Source of the DNA: JAMZMI01 sp039944535
GTDB lineage: Bacteria; Bacteroidota; Bacteroidia; Cytophagales; Cyclobacteriaceae
NCBI GenBank assembly: GCA_039944535.1
Contig: JBDUYP010000020.1
Location: forward strand, 62,001 to 126,000
Length of the DNA stretch: 64,000 bases
Direction of reading: 5' to 3'
In this document: positions 1 through 8,806 of the stretch, one piece after another
Layout: every line of letters starts with the position of its first letter
Position numbering within the stretch: the first letter of the stretch is position 1
Program-made: the position numbers and the translations under genes
The notes under the pieces: model-generated
Database searches by the model: none
Seen by the model: only the letters and a program-made list of their open reading frames with translations
What the model was told of the DNA's origin: nothing

Positions 1-672
1 CCTGCCGGATTTTGGGACGACAAACCACAAATCTTTGGCGGTAGAGACCTAAAAGCTTCAGGCACCTGGATGGGTTTATCCAAAGAGGGAAGGTTTGGGG
101 CATTGACCAATTACCGCGACCTCAAAAACATAAAACCAGATGCAAAAAGCAGGGGGGATGTTGTTACGGGTTTTTTGGACAATAATGACAAGCCGGAAAG
201 TTTCGTGAAGCAACTTCACGAACAAGCAGAAGCGTACAATGGCTTCAACCTTCTTACCTGTGATTTTAAAACCATGATTCATTACAGCAATTATGAACGG
301 AAATTGAATATTGTGAAACCGGGTATCCACGGGCTGAGCAATGCACTACTGGACACCTCCTGGCCGAAGGTAGATTTACTGAAAAAGAATTTTAAGGAAG
401 TAATCACAGAAGAGTTTTCGCATGACAACCTCCTAAGTGTTTTGGCCCCCACAGCAACATTCGAAGATGAAGTGCTGCCAAATACGGGAGTATCTCGGGA
501 ATTGGAAAAATCGCTCTCCGCAATCTGCATTCGGACAGAAAAATACGGAACCGTCGGGTCCACCGTTTTAACAGTTGATCGGTTTGGAAAAGTGGAGTTT
601 ACAGAGAAAACCCTCGGTGTGGGTGATCGCGAGGAGAATACGGTTAATTTTGAGTTTGAAATTAAGGTCTGA
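1..672 (+). CDS. TANGO2/NRDE family protein, 5' truncated by window edge
   Basis: The reading frame is already open at base 1, so the gene starts upstream of the window; about 223 codons are visible. The first residues read PAGFWDDKPQIFGGRDL, followed by SGTWMGLSKEGRFGALTNYRD, the conserved signature of the NRDE/TANGO2 family (the N-terminal NRDE motif itself would lie upstream). The C-terminal part (CIRTEKYGTVGSTVLTV) also matches the family, where an RT-x-YGT-x-S segment is typical. The ATG at 70 falls inside the conserved block and is not the true start. Family members are cytosolic and linked to haem or redox housekeeping, but the bacterial role is not established. The stop overlaps the next gene's ATG by one base (TGATG), so the two are probably co-transcribed. 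Confidence 0.85.
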   Translation, partial: PAGFWDDKPQIFGGRDLKASGTWMGLSKEGRFGALTNYRDLKNIKPDAKSRGDVVTGFLDNNDKPESFVKQLHEQAEAYNGFNLLTCDFKTMIHYSNYERKLNIVKPGIHGLSNALLDTSWPKVDLLKKNFKEVITEEFSHDNLLSVLAPTATFEDEVLPNTGVSRELEKSLSAICIRTEKYGTVGSTVLTVDRFGKVEFTEKTLGVGDREENTVNFEFEIKV

Positions 673-1130
673 TGAGAAAAATATTGGTTTTAGCATGTCT
701 TGGTCTTTTTTTGGTTCTTTGTTCTTCGTGCAACGACCGAACGCTTAAAGACCTGGAAAAGGCTTCCGGAAAAGTAGCTGGAGAGGATTGGGAGTTTCAA
801 GGTGGCAATGCATATTTCGGTTTGAGCGATGTTACCATCATTCTGATGAATTTTGAAACCAGCAACCCATGCGGGGTTCTCAATCCTTCATCTCCATATA
901 TTAAGTTTACAGTGCCAGCTGCTATAGGAACCTATAACATCCCTTTTGCCACGCCCGCCAAATCAGTAAAGTTTTACGAAGGTTCATCTTCTGCAAAAAA
1001 CTACAGTTCCACATCAGGATTCATTCAGATCGTATCTGTCAATGACTTCACCGTGGACGGGTTGATTCAGGCCTCATTCGACGATGAAAATGATGTCGTA
1101 GGAGCGTTTTTTGTTACTAGCTGCAACTGA
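672..1130 (+). CDS. Small predicted lipoprotein, function unknown
   Basis: A 152-residue protein. It has a short basic N-terminus, a hydrophobic stretch and a lipobox-like LVLCSSC with the lipidated Cys near residue 20, so it is probably anchored in the envelope. The mature part is rich in Ser, Gly and aromatic residues, beta-type in character, with two further Cys (in SNPCGV and at the C-terminal SCN) that could form a disulfide. I recognise no catalytic motif or family. Its ATG overlaps the stop of the upstream NRDE gene, suggesting translational coupling. It ends two bases before the stop of the convergent gcvP gene, with no room for a terminator. Confidence 0.75.
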   Translation: MRKILVLACLGLFLVLCSSCNDRTLKDLEKASGKVAGEDWEFQGGNAYFGLSDVTIILMNFETSNPCGVLNPSSPYIKFTVPAAIGTYNIPFATPAKSVKFYEGSSSAKNYSSTSGFIQIVSVNDFTVDGLIQASFDDENDVVGAFFVTSCN

Positions 1131-1132
1131 TT

Positions 1133-3991
1133 TTAGGCAAGCTCATCTGCATATTCCTCCACCGGAATACAACTGCAAACCAAGTTTCTGTCTCCATATG
1201 CACTATCGATTCTGCTCACGGATGGCCAGAATTTTTCCGTTTTAAGATATACCATTGGGAAGGCTGCCGCCTCACGAGAATAGCTATGGCTCCATTCGGA
1301 TGATACTACAGACCTGTAGGTATGCGGTGCGTTTTTCAGCACATTATCAGTAGCATCTGCAGAACCATTTTTTACACTTTCAACTTCCGCTCGAATCGAA
1401 ATCATCACTTCGCAGAACCTGTCCAGTTCGCTTTTGCTTTCGCTCTCTGTTGGCTCTATCATCATAGTGCCAGCCACAGGAAATGACACAGTAGGAGCAT
1501 GGTAGCCATAGTCCATCATTCGTTTGGCAATGTCCTCTACTTCTACACCAAATTTTTTGAACTCCCGGCAATCTATGATCAGCTCGTGTGCATTTCGTCC
1601 ATTCTTGTTTGAATAAAGAATTGGGTAATGATCCTTCAACCTTGCTGCGATGTAATTAGCGTTGAGAATCGCCACTTTCGTCGCTTTGGTTAGTCCTTCC
1701 GCGCCCATCATAGCTATATAGGCATGAGAAATAGGCAAAATACTCGCACTGCTATATGGAGCTGAAGAAACCGCCGTTTCACAATTTCCCGGAAGAAAAG
1801 GAATCAAATGAGTTGCAACACCAATCGGCCCCATGCCCGGGCCTCCTCCTCCATGAGGAATACAAAATGTCTTGTGCAAATTCAGGTGGCAAACATCCGC
1901 TCCAATCATAGCCGGAGATGTGAGACCAACCTGAGCATTCATATTGGCTCCATCCATGTACACCTGTCCTCCATTGTCGTGGATGACCTGGCATATTTCC
2001 ATGATTCCTTCTTCGAAAACGCCGTGAGTAGATGGGTATGTCACCATCAGCGCAGACAGTTCTTCCTTGTGTTGTTCAGCTTTGGCTTTGAGATCATTGA
2101 TATCGATGTTACCAAGTTCATCGCAAGCTACAATCACCACTTTCATACCAGCCATGATAGCGCTGGCCGGGTTGGTGCCATGTGCTGAAGACGGGATCAA
2201 AGCTACAGTTCTGTTGGTCTGACCATTCGATTCATGGTAAGATTTGATTGCCAATAGTCCCGCATACTCTCCTTGAGCTCCGGAATTTGGCTGGAAAGAA
2301 ACGGCAGCAAAACCCGTGATTTCAGAAAGCCAGGCATTCAATTCATCAACCAATATTCTGTAACCCGCTGTTTGATTTGGAGGTGTAAAAGGGTGCAAAG
2401 CACCAAACTCGGGCCATGTGACCGGAATCATTTCCGTTGTGGCGTTGAGCTTCATGGTACATGAGCCAAGTGAGATCATGGAGTGAACCAAAGACAAGTC
2501 TTTGTTTTCTAACCTCTTCATGTATCTCAAAATTTCGTGTTCCGTCTGAAATCTATGAAAGACTTCATGTTCCAGATAATCATTTTCGCGCCTCAGCGAA
2601 AGTGGAAAATTAAATGTTACCTCATCTTTTATTTCCTGAGTTGGAATACCCATCAACTCACAAAAGACAGAAACAACCTCGTTGGCATCTTTTGGCATAT
2701 GCGTTTCATCAAATGAAACCCCAACACACCCGTCACCAAAATAACGGAAGTTCATCTTCCGAGATTGAGATAGCTCCTTCAGCTTTATGATCTGGCTCTC
2801 ATCTAGGCAAACCTTAATGGTATCAAAATAAGCTTCATTGATATTTTCTAGTCCCAGCGCTTTCAAAGCATCCGATGTTGCCTTTGCCAACCCATGTACC
2901 CTTTTGGCTATTGATTCCAGTCCTTTTGGACCATGATATACCGCGTACATAGAAGACATGACGGCTAGTAGAACCTGCGCTGTACAAATGTTTGAGGTCG
3001 CTCGCTCTCGCTTTATGTGCTGCTCTCTTGTTTGAAGCGCCATTCTATAAGCCACATTGCCATCTGCATCTTTTGATACCCCTATGATTCTCCCGGGTAT
3101 GGCTCTTTTATATTCTTCCTTAGTTGCAAAAAATGCTGCGTGCGGTCCGCCAAATCCCATAGGTACACCAAACCTTTGGGACGTTCCCACTACAACATCT
3201 ACACCCCACTTGCCCGGAGCAGTGAGCAAACAGAGGCTGAGTAAGTCAGAAGCAACAGCAACGGAAACATTGCTTTCTTTGGCAGCAGCCACAAAAGCAG
3301 ATCGGTCTCTAACAGCACCATCATTGTCCGGATACTGAAACATAACCCCATAAATATTCGGATCTGTAAGATCAATTTTGTCCACATCGGCTATTCTCAA
3401 CTCAACACCAATTGGCGCCATGCGTGTTTTGAGCACCGCCAGTGTTTGTGGAAACACACGCTCATCCACAACGAAAACGTTGGCTTGTTTTTTATCCTTT
3501 TTTCTTGTGCTATGAAGCATGGAAGCCGCTTCTGCTGCAGCAGTACCTTCATCCAGTAGCGAAGCATTTGCTATTTCCATTCCCGTAAGATCCACAACGA
3601 GGGTTTGGAAGTTGATCAATGCTTCAAGACGACCCTGGGCAATTTCTGCCTGATATGGAGTATAGGCCGTGTACCAGCCCGGGTTCTCCAGAATATTTCT
3701 TTTTATCACAGCCGGTACTATAGTTCCATAGTATCCCTGACCGATAAATGATTTGAATACTTTGTTTTTCTCAGCCGTCTCCTTCAGGCTAAGCAAATAC
3801 TCATACTCATTTTGAGTTTCTGCAAGTTGAAGAGGTGCTTTGAGCCTAATAGGTTCTGGCACAGTCTGAGAAATAAGTTGGTCAACAGAATCGACACCCA
3901 GGGTGCTCAACATGTCCTGAATCTCTTGAGTAGTCGGACTGTTGTGACGTGACTGAAAGGAAACCCTTTCGTTAAGATTTACATTCATCAA
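1133..3991 (-). CDS. gcvP: Glycine dehydrogenase (decarboxylating), P-protein
   Basis: This is the PLP-dependent P-protein of the glycine cleavage system; it decarboxylates glycine and passes the aminomethyl group to the lipoylated H protein. At 952 residues it has the normal one-chain length with two homologous halves. The PLP lysine lies in NLHKTFCIPHGGGGPG (about residue 706). The N-terminal half has the expected FIGQGYYGTIVP and YTPYQAEIAQGRLE segments. The start is unambiguous, with N-terminal MMNVNLNERVSFQSRHN. The lipoylation this system needs could come from lipA at 24.5 kb. A -7 element on the minus strand (TAGCTTTG, 4034 to 4027) lies 36 bases upstream of the start. It is monocistronic here and converges on the lipoprotein gene. 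Confidence 0.97.
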   Translation of the reverse strand: MMNVNLNERVSFQSRHNSPTTQEIQDMLSTLGVDSVDQLISQTVPEPIRLKAPLQLAETQNEYEYLLSLKETAEKNKVFKSFIGQGYYGTIVPAVIKRNILENPGWYTAYTPYQAEIAQGRLEALINFQTLVVDLTGMEIANASLLDEGTAAAEAASMLHSTRKKDKKQANVFVVDERVFPQTLAVLKTRMAPIGVELRIADVDKIDLTDPNIYGVMFQYPDNDGAVRDRSAFVAAAKESNVSVAVASDLLSLCLLTAPGKWGVDVVVGTSQRFGVPMGFGGPHAAFFATKEEYKRAIPGRIIGVSKDADGNVAYRMALQTREQHIKRERATSNICTAQVLLAVMSSMYAVYHGPKGLESIAKRVHGLAKATSDALKALGLENINEAYFDTIKVCLDESQIIKLKELSQSRKMNFRYFGDGCVGVSFDETHMPKDANEVVSVFCELMGIPTQEIKDEVTFNFPLSLRRENDYLEHEVFHRFQTEHEILRYMKRLENKDLSLVHSMISLGSCTMKLNATTEMIPVTWPEFGALHPFTPPNQTAGYRILVDELNAWLSEITGFAAVSFQPNSGAQGEYAGLLAIKSYHESNGQTNRTVALIPSSAHGTNPASAIMAGMKVVIVACDELGNIDINDLKAKAEQHKEELSALMVTYPSTHGVFEEGIMEICQVIHDNGGQVYMDGANMNAQVGLTSPAMIGADVCHLNLHKTFCIPHGGGGPGMGPIGVATHLIPFLPGNCETAVSSAPYSSASILPISHAYIAMMGAEGLTKATKVAILNANYIAARLKDHYPILYSNKNGRNAHELIIDCREFKKFGVEVEDIAKRMMDYGYHAPTVSFPVAGTMMIEPTESESKSELDRFCEVMISIRAEVESVKNGSADATDNVLKNAPHTYRSVVSSEWSHSYSREAAAFPMVYLKTEKFWPSVSRIDSAYGDRNLVCSCIPVEEYADELA

Positions 3992-4026
3992 AAAAAGAGG
4001 ATCTGGTAGTTATAATTTCTTGGCTA

Positions 4027-4034
4027 CAAAGCTA
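4027..4034 (-). promoter_or_regulatory. -7 promoter element for gcvP
   Basis: Read on the minus strand this is TAGCTTTG, an exact match to the Bacteroidota -7 consensus TAnnTTTG, 36 bases upstream of the gcvP start codon. No good -33 TTG lies at the usual 19-21 base spacing, so the call rests on the -7 element alone. Confidence 0.4.
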
Positions 4035-4098
4035 TTATGTAAATCCTTAATCTGAGCTATTGTTTGACAAGCGGCTATGGTCTTACAGCAGCTTGCGC

Positions 4099-4106
4099 TA
4101 GATTTG
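4099..4106 (+). promoter_or_regulatory. -7 promoter element for M28 peptidase gene
   Basis: TAGATTTG matches TAnnTTTG exactly and lies 26 bases before the ATG of the peptidase gene. A TTG occurs further upstream at 4064, but the 32-base gap is too long for a standard -33 element. Confidence 0.4.
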
Positions 4107-4131
4107 GATTTCGATAATAATCATATATTTT

Positions 4132-5589
4132 ATGCTCAAAAAATTCTTCCTATTTGGTGCACTCATCGTGTGCGCGTTAACCACTTTTTCTCAAGACAAA
4201 AAAGCAATCAAGTACGCTGAAACTATAACTCAGAAAGACCTGAAAACTCACCTTTCCATTTTGGCATCCGATAGTTTGGAGGGGCGTGAAACAGGCATGA
4301 AAGGTCAAAAAATGGCCGCTGCTTATATTGCCAACTATTACGAATCGATCGGGCTGGAAGCTCCTGTGGAAACAACCGAAGGGAAAAGCTACATGCAGTC
4401 TTTTGATCTGCAAATGGGCACCTATAGTCAGGTGTACCTTCAGAAAGGTGATGAGCGGAAAGAAAACTTTGCTGACTTCCTATACTATTCCAGCAACGAG
4501 ACCTATGGAGAAGAATACATTGAGGTGGTTTTTGCAGGTTATGGCGATTCTGCTACGCTGGCAGGTTTAGATATAGAAGGAAAATTTGTGGCGTTTGTCA
4601 ACAAAGAATGGTCAAACTTTAGAAACAACCTGGCCGCTATGAAAAAGGCCAAAGCCAAGGGTTACTTTCTTATTCTCGAAGATCAATTTCGATTTGATTT
4701 TGTAATGAAACGCTACGGAGGCTACCAGAAAGGCGGTAAGATGAAATTTGAATTTGATCAAAAAGGCAGCAAGATTCTCCTTGTAGGAAGTGAAATGACA
4801 GAATGGATTTTCGATAAGCCTTTCAATGAATTAAAAAACTCGGGCGTGGGCACAAGTGCAGAAATCCTGATCAATGCAGATATGCTCATCAAAAGTGTGA
4901 GTTCAGAAAATGTAATGGGATTTCTTAGAGGTTCTAAATACCCGGAAGAAGTGCTCGTGATAAGCGCTCATTATGATCACATAGGTATCATTGATGGAGA
5001 AATAAACAATGGTGCAGATGATGATGGGTCAGGAACCAGCACAGTTTTAGAATTAGCAGAGGCTTTTGCAACTGCTGCAAAAAACGGATACAGACCGAAA
5101 AGAAGCATTCTTTTTCTTACGGTAAGCGGCGAGGAAAAAGGCCTGCTCGGAAGTGAGTATTACACCGAAAACCCAATCTTTCCTTTAAAAAACACTGTCA
5201 CTAACCTGAATATAGACATGATAGGAAGAGTGGATGACAAGCACCTTAAAAACCCAGATTACATCTATTTGATAGGTTCAGATAAGCTGTCGACCGAACT
5301 TCACGAGTTATCCGAAGTAGCAAACCAGACATACACCAATCTGGAACTCGACTACACCTACAATGCAGACGATGATCCAAACAGATATTACTACAGATCT
5401 GATCATTACAATTTTGCCAAGAAAGGAATTCCCGTAATTTTCTATTTCAATGGCACACATGCTGATTATCACAAACCAACAGATACTATAGAAAAAATCA
5501 ACTTCGATAAAATGTCAAAAATTGGAAAGTTGGTTTTCTATACCTCCTGGGAAATTGCAAACAGGAAAGAAAGAATTAAAGTAGACTAG
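4132..5589 (+). CDS. Secreted M28-family zinc peptidase with PA-like insert
   Basis: A 485-residue exported metallopeptidase, probably a di-zinc aminopeptidase. A signal peptide (MLKKFFLFGALIVCALTTFSQ) is followed by a helical segment with the family's typical DSLEGRETG motif, then a region about residues 120-250 in the place of a PA domain, then the M28 catalytic domain. Likely metal ligands are His in ISAHYDHIG (about 280), Asp in NNGADDDGSG (about 298), Glu in SGEEKGLLG (about 333), Asp in NLNIDMIGR (about 361) and His in THADYHKPTDT (about 443). All catalytic positions appear present. It is followed by a terminator-like hairpin and stands alone. Confidence 0.92.
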   Translation: MLKKFFLFGALIVCALTTFSQDKKAIKYAETITQKDLKTHLSILASDSLEGRETGMKGQKMAAAYIANYYESIGLEAPVETTEGKSYMQSFDLQMGTYSQVYLQKGDERKENFADFLYYSSNETYGEEYIEVVFAGYGDSATLAGLDIEGKFVAFVNKEWSNFRNNLAAMKKAKAKGYFLILEDQFRFDFVMKRYGGYQKGGKMKFEFDQKGSKILLVGSEMTEWIFDKPFNELKNSGVGTSAEILINADMLIKSVSSENVMGFLRGSKYPEEVLVISAHYDHIGIIDGEINNGADDDGSGTSTVLELAEAFATAAKNGYRPKRSILFLTVSGEEKGLLGSEYYTENPIFPLKNTVTNLNIDMIGRVDDKHLKNPDYIYLIGSDKLSTELHELSEVANQTYTNLELDYTYNADDDPNRYYYRSDHYNFAKKGIPVIFYFNGTHADYHKPTDTIEKINFDKMSKIGKLVFYTSWEIANRKERIKVD

Positions 5590-5626
5590 GAATAGGAAGT
5601 GATCTGGTCAGAAAGGATTAGAAGTT

Positions 5627-5662
5627 GATCTGGGGGGCTATGAGGCCCCCACAAGATCTTTT
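5627..5662 (+). terminator. Probable rho-independent terminator after M28 gene
   Basis: A GC stem (GGGGGC pairing with GCCCCC) is nested in an outer GATCT/AGATC pairing and runs into TTTT at 5659-5662. It lies about 40 bases after the peptidase stop. The T run is short, so strength is uncertain. Confidence 0.5.
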
Positions 5663-5918
5663 CAACCAGCTATGGAAAGACAGAACTAAATCAATCTTTC
5701 TAAAGCAATGATAGATAAATTATCGGGTTTCCAATATGATTTTACTCACAAATATGTGAAAACAAAATATTCTGCTTATTTATATTTGTTTGTTGGTTTT
5801 TAATTTTGAGAAACAAAAAATAGCCAACATAATATTCTAAATACTTTATATCAATTGATAGTATCATCTGATTTGAGGTTGTCCATGATTTTTTCAAGTT
5901 TCCCTAGAGCGATAAGAT
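5663..5918. other. AT-rich intergenic region upstream of pyrC
   Basis: Together with the terminator this makes a gap of about 330 bases without a gene. I found no credible small ORF on either strand. It is very AT-rich, with a perfect TATATTTG (5781-5788) that could be a -7 promoter element, although no -33 TTG sits at standard spacing. The segment probably carries the pyrC promoter and a long 5' untranslated region. Confidence 0.4.
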
Positions 5919-7259
5919 ATGAGCAAATACATTATAAAGAACGTTGAGATTGTTAATGAGGGCAAGGCGTTTCGTTCGGACATTTTAATAGAGAATGGTC
6001 GTATATCCAAAATGGCTCCTCAAATTGATACAGAATCCAAGGTTGTTGAAATCAATGCCGAGTCGCTCTCCCTGCTCCCCGGGGTGATAGATGACCAGGT
6101 TCACTTCAGAGAACCTGGACTCACGCACAAAGCAGAGATTTACACTGAGGCAAAAGCAGCAGTTGCCGGTGGGGTGACGTCTTTTATGGAAATGCCCAAT
6201 GTGGTGCCTCAGACCACAACCCAGGAATTGCTACAGGCAAAATATGATCTCGGTGCATCAAAATCGCTGGCAAATTATTCCTTCTTCATGGGTACCACCA
6301 ACGACAACTATGATGAGGTCATGAAAACAGACCCTTCATCTGTTTGTGGAATCAAAATATTCATGGGCTCATCTACCGGCAATATGCTAGTAGATGATGA
6401 GCATGTATTGAGTAAGGTTTTCGCGAATGCGCCAACGCTCATCGCCACACATTGTGAGGATGAAGAAACCATAAAGCGCAATCTGGAAACGTTTAAGTCC
6501 AAGTATGGAGAAAACATCCCATTCGAAGCGCACCCGCTCATAAGAAATGAAGAGGCCTGCTACCTATCTTCTTCTTTTGCAGTAAAACTGGCCAAAAAAC
6601 ATGACACCAGACTTCACATTTTGCACATCTCTACAGGAAAAGAAACGGGGCTTTTCAGCAATGACCAACCACTAGGCCAGAAGAAAATTACGTCAGAGGC
6701 CTGCATTCACCACCTGTGGTTTTCTGATGATGATTACGCTGCGAAGCAGCAATGGATAAAATGGAACCCTGCAGTGAAATCTGCTCATGATCGGGATCAA
6801 ATATGGAAGGCACTTCTCGATGACAGAATCGATGTAATTGCAACTGATCACGCACCACACACTATCGAGGAAAAAAATAACCCTTACTTATCCGCTCCAT
6901 CAGGAGGGCCGTTGATTCAGCACTCACTGGTAGCCATGCTGGACTTTTACCATCAAGGCAAAATTTCACTTGAACGTCTGGTGGAAAAAATGTGCCATGC
7001 CCCAGCAAAATGTTTCGAAATACAAGAAAGAGGATATATTCGGGAAGGCTATCACGCAGATTTAGTTTTGGTGGATTTAAACAATCCATGGAAAGTGTCA
7101 AAAGAAAACATCCTTGCAAAATGTGGTTGGTCTCCCTTTGAAGGGCATACTTTTCAATCAAAAATTGAGCACGTTTTTGTCTCTGGCCACATCGCATATT
7201 CAAATGGCACTTTCGACGAAAGTAAAAAAGGAGCCAGATTAAAATTTGATAGGAAATAG
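5919..7259 (+). CDS. pyrC: Dihydroorotase
   Basis: A 446-residue amidohydrolase that cyclises carbamoyl-aspartate to dihydroorotate in pyrimidine synthesis. The N-terminal metal motif reads DDQVHFREPGLTHK (about residue 58), so the first His of the usual HxH is Gln; I recall this form as common in Bacteroidota dihydroorotases. The remaining residues fit: Lys in GIKIFMGSSTG (about 143, the carbamylated lysine position), His in ATHCED (about 177), His in LHILHIS (about 234) and Asp in ATDHAPHTIEEK (about 309). An allantoinase or hydantoinase role is less likely given the DHAPHT and GIKIFMG segments. It stands alone, with tRNA-His downstream. Confidence 0.93.
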   Translation: MSKYIIKNVEIVNEGKAFRSDILIENGRISKMAPQIDTESKVVEINAESLSLLPGVIDDQVHFREPGLTHKAEIYTEAKAAVAGGVTSFMEMPNVVPQTTTQELLQAKYDLGASKSLANYSFFMGTTNDNYDEVMKTDPSSVCGIKIFMGSSTGNMLVDDEHVLSKVFANAPTLIATHCEDEETIKRNLETFKSKYGENIPFEAHPLIRNEEACYLSSSFAVKLAKKHDTRLHILHISTGKETGLFSNDQPLGQKKITSEACIHHLWFSDDDYAAKQQWIKWNPAVKSAHDRDQIWKALLDDRIDVIATDHAPHTIEEKNNPYLSAPSGGPLIQHSLVAMLDFYHQGKISLERLVEKMCHAPAKCFEIQERGYIREGYHADLVLVDLNNPWKVSKENILAKCGWSPFEGHTFQSKIEHVFVSGHIAYSNGTFDESKKGARLKFDRK

Positions 7260-7262
7260 ATA

Positions 7263-7293
7263 TTGGTAAAATGAGAGAATGCATATAACTTTG
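7263..7293 (+). promoter_or_regulatory. Promoter of tRNA-His (TTG-N20-TAACTTTG)
   Basis: TTG at 7263-7265 is followed after 20 bases by TAACTTTG at 7286-7293, an exact match to the Bacteroidota -33/-7 consensus at good spacing. Transcription would start near 7300, about 12 bases before the mature tRNA. Confidence 0.65.
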
Positions 7294-7311
7294 CATTCCT
7301 TTTTGGGACAT

Positions 7312-7386
7312 GGTGGTTGTAGTTCAGTTGGTTAGAACGCCTGATTGTGGTTCAGGAGGTCGCCGGTTCGAGTCCGGTCTTCCACC
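7312..7386 (+). tRNA. tRNA-His (anticodon GTG)
   Basis: A full cloverleaf. An extra G at 7312 (position -1, diagnostic of tRNA-His) faces C73. The D stem is GTTC/GAAC. The anticodon arm is CCTGA/TCAGG with loop TTGTGGT, giving anticodon GTG at 7347-7349. The T arm is GCCGG/CCGGT with loop TTCGAGT. CCA is not encoded. The acceptor stem is unusual: pairs 5:68 and 6:67 are both T-T (7317-7318 against 7380-7381). Confidence 0.95.
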
Positions 7387-7391
7387 CAAGT

Positions 7392-7424
7392 AAAGCAGTT
7401 GCACTTAGTGTGACTGCTTTTTTT
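7392..7424 (+). terminator. Rho-independent terminator after tRNA-His
   Basis: A stem AAAGCAGT/ACTGCTTT, with an inner CAC/GTG pairing and a TTA loop, is followed by a run of T. It begins six bases after the tRNA. Confidence 0.85.
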
Positions 7425-7603
7425 ATTTACCCCATTTTCAATATTGCGTTATTAGGGGTCGCTAGAAGTGGGCACATTCGTGCCAGAGCATTTCACTCAA
7501 AATTTAAAAGTTATTCTGTTTCTATTAATACCACTATCTCAAGACACCTTATCTTTTGTTGAAGTTTTCGAAACGATTTTAAAAAGCCCTTGTTTATCTC
7601 GTA

Positions 7604-8653
7604 ATGGATTGGACCTGGATTGAAAAAATTAGTGAGTTACCTTTCCCCGTTTTACAAATAGCCGGAGGGCTGGCCATCGGGCTGTTACTGGCTTGGGTCG
7701 TGCGCATTAGTCTTGGCATGACTGTGAAGAAAACAAAGTCCCAGGCATTAATAGAATTACGTAAATTTTGTTCCAAGCCCTTCAATATTTTTCTTCCTAC
7801 GCTCTTTGTTTATGTGGCGTTACACTATGGTGATGTTGCAGCTGTGTGGCTTTCTATATTCAAGGTTTTGTTGATTCTATGCTCCAGCTATCTCATCATT
7901 AAGCTAACCTACGCTGTTGAGCCCATCATATTGAAACAATATGAATTGGACAAAGAAGACAACCGCCAAGAAAGAAAAGTTATCACCCAGCTAGTATTCA
8001 TAAAAAAGGTTGCTATTGTATTAATAGTCCTGGTCACAATAGGCGTGCTGCTCCTAAGTTTCGAAGAGGGCAGAAAATACGGAGCAGGCTTGTTGACTTC
8101 AGCAGGTGTGGCGAGTATCATCATTGGTTTTGCTGCACAAAAATCCATAGCCAACTTTTTGGCGGGGATACAAATAGCCTTTACTCAGCCCATAAAAATA
8201 GATGATGCTGTGGTAGTGGAAGGAGAATGGGGCTGGATAGAAGAAATAAACCTGACCTATGTTGTAGTTAGAATTTGGGATTGGCGCAGGTTGATTTTGC
8301 CGATTACTTATTTTATCCAAAAACCATTTCAAAACTGGACTCGCAACAAAGGTGAAATCATAGGATCCGTGATTCTTCATCTGGATTATATGGCTCCAAT
8401 AGACAAGCTGAAAGAAAAACTGACACAAATTCTGAGTGAAGAGCCCAACTGGGATGGCAAGGTAAACGCACTACAAGTGATAGACACCAAAGAGTACACC
8501 ATAGTCGTCAGAGCCCTAATGTCGGCCCGTAACAGCCCTATGGCATGGGATCTGCGCTGCAGCATAAGAGAGAAGCTCATCAGCTTCTTGCAAGAGAGTT
8601 ATCCGGAAAGCCTACCAAAACAGCGGGTTTCCATAACAAACAAAGAGCGGTGA
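7604..8653 (+). CDS. MscS-family mechanosensitive channel
   Basis: A 349-residue inner-membrane protein, predicted to open under membrane tension and release solutes during osmotic downshock. Hydrophobic segments lie near residues 15-35, 55-75, 85-105 and 130-155, followed by the pore helix and family signature TSAGVASIIIGFAAQKSIANFLAGI (about 165-190, Gly/Ala rich). The beta domain follows, with QPIKIDDAVVVEGEWGWIEEI and the usual rise into RRLILPITYF. The C-terminal mixed domain is complete. It stands alone between the tRNA-His terminator and a small exported protein gene. Confidence 0.92.
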   Translation: MDWTWIEKISELPFPVLQIAGGLAIGLLLAWVVRISLGMTVKKTKSQALIELRKFCSKPFNIFLPTLFVYVALHYGDVAAVWLSIFKVLLILCSSYLIIKLTYAVEPIILKQYELDKEDNRQERKVITQLVFIKKVAIVLIVLVTIGVLLLSFEEGRKYGAGLLTSAGVASIIIGFAAQKSIANFLAGIQIAFTQPIKIDDAVVVEGEWGWIEEINLTYVVVRIWDWRRLILPITYFIQKPFQNWTRNKGEIIGSVILHLDYMAPIDKLKEKLTQILSEEPNWDGKVNALQVIDTKEYTIVVRALMSARNSPMAWDLRCSIREKLISFLQESYPESLPKQRVSITNKER

Positions 8654-8806
8654 ACAAACGATTTCTTAAAACTTAATTCTGTGTTTTTGAGTATTGCAGA
8701 ATGAAAATGAAGCGAAACGAAATATTATTTTGAAGACTTGGTAAATATTGTAATATTTCCAACCTTGCGGATTCAATGTTCGTTAAAACTCTAAAATCTT
8801 AGGCCT

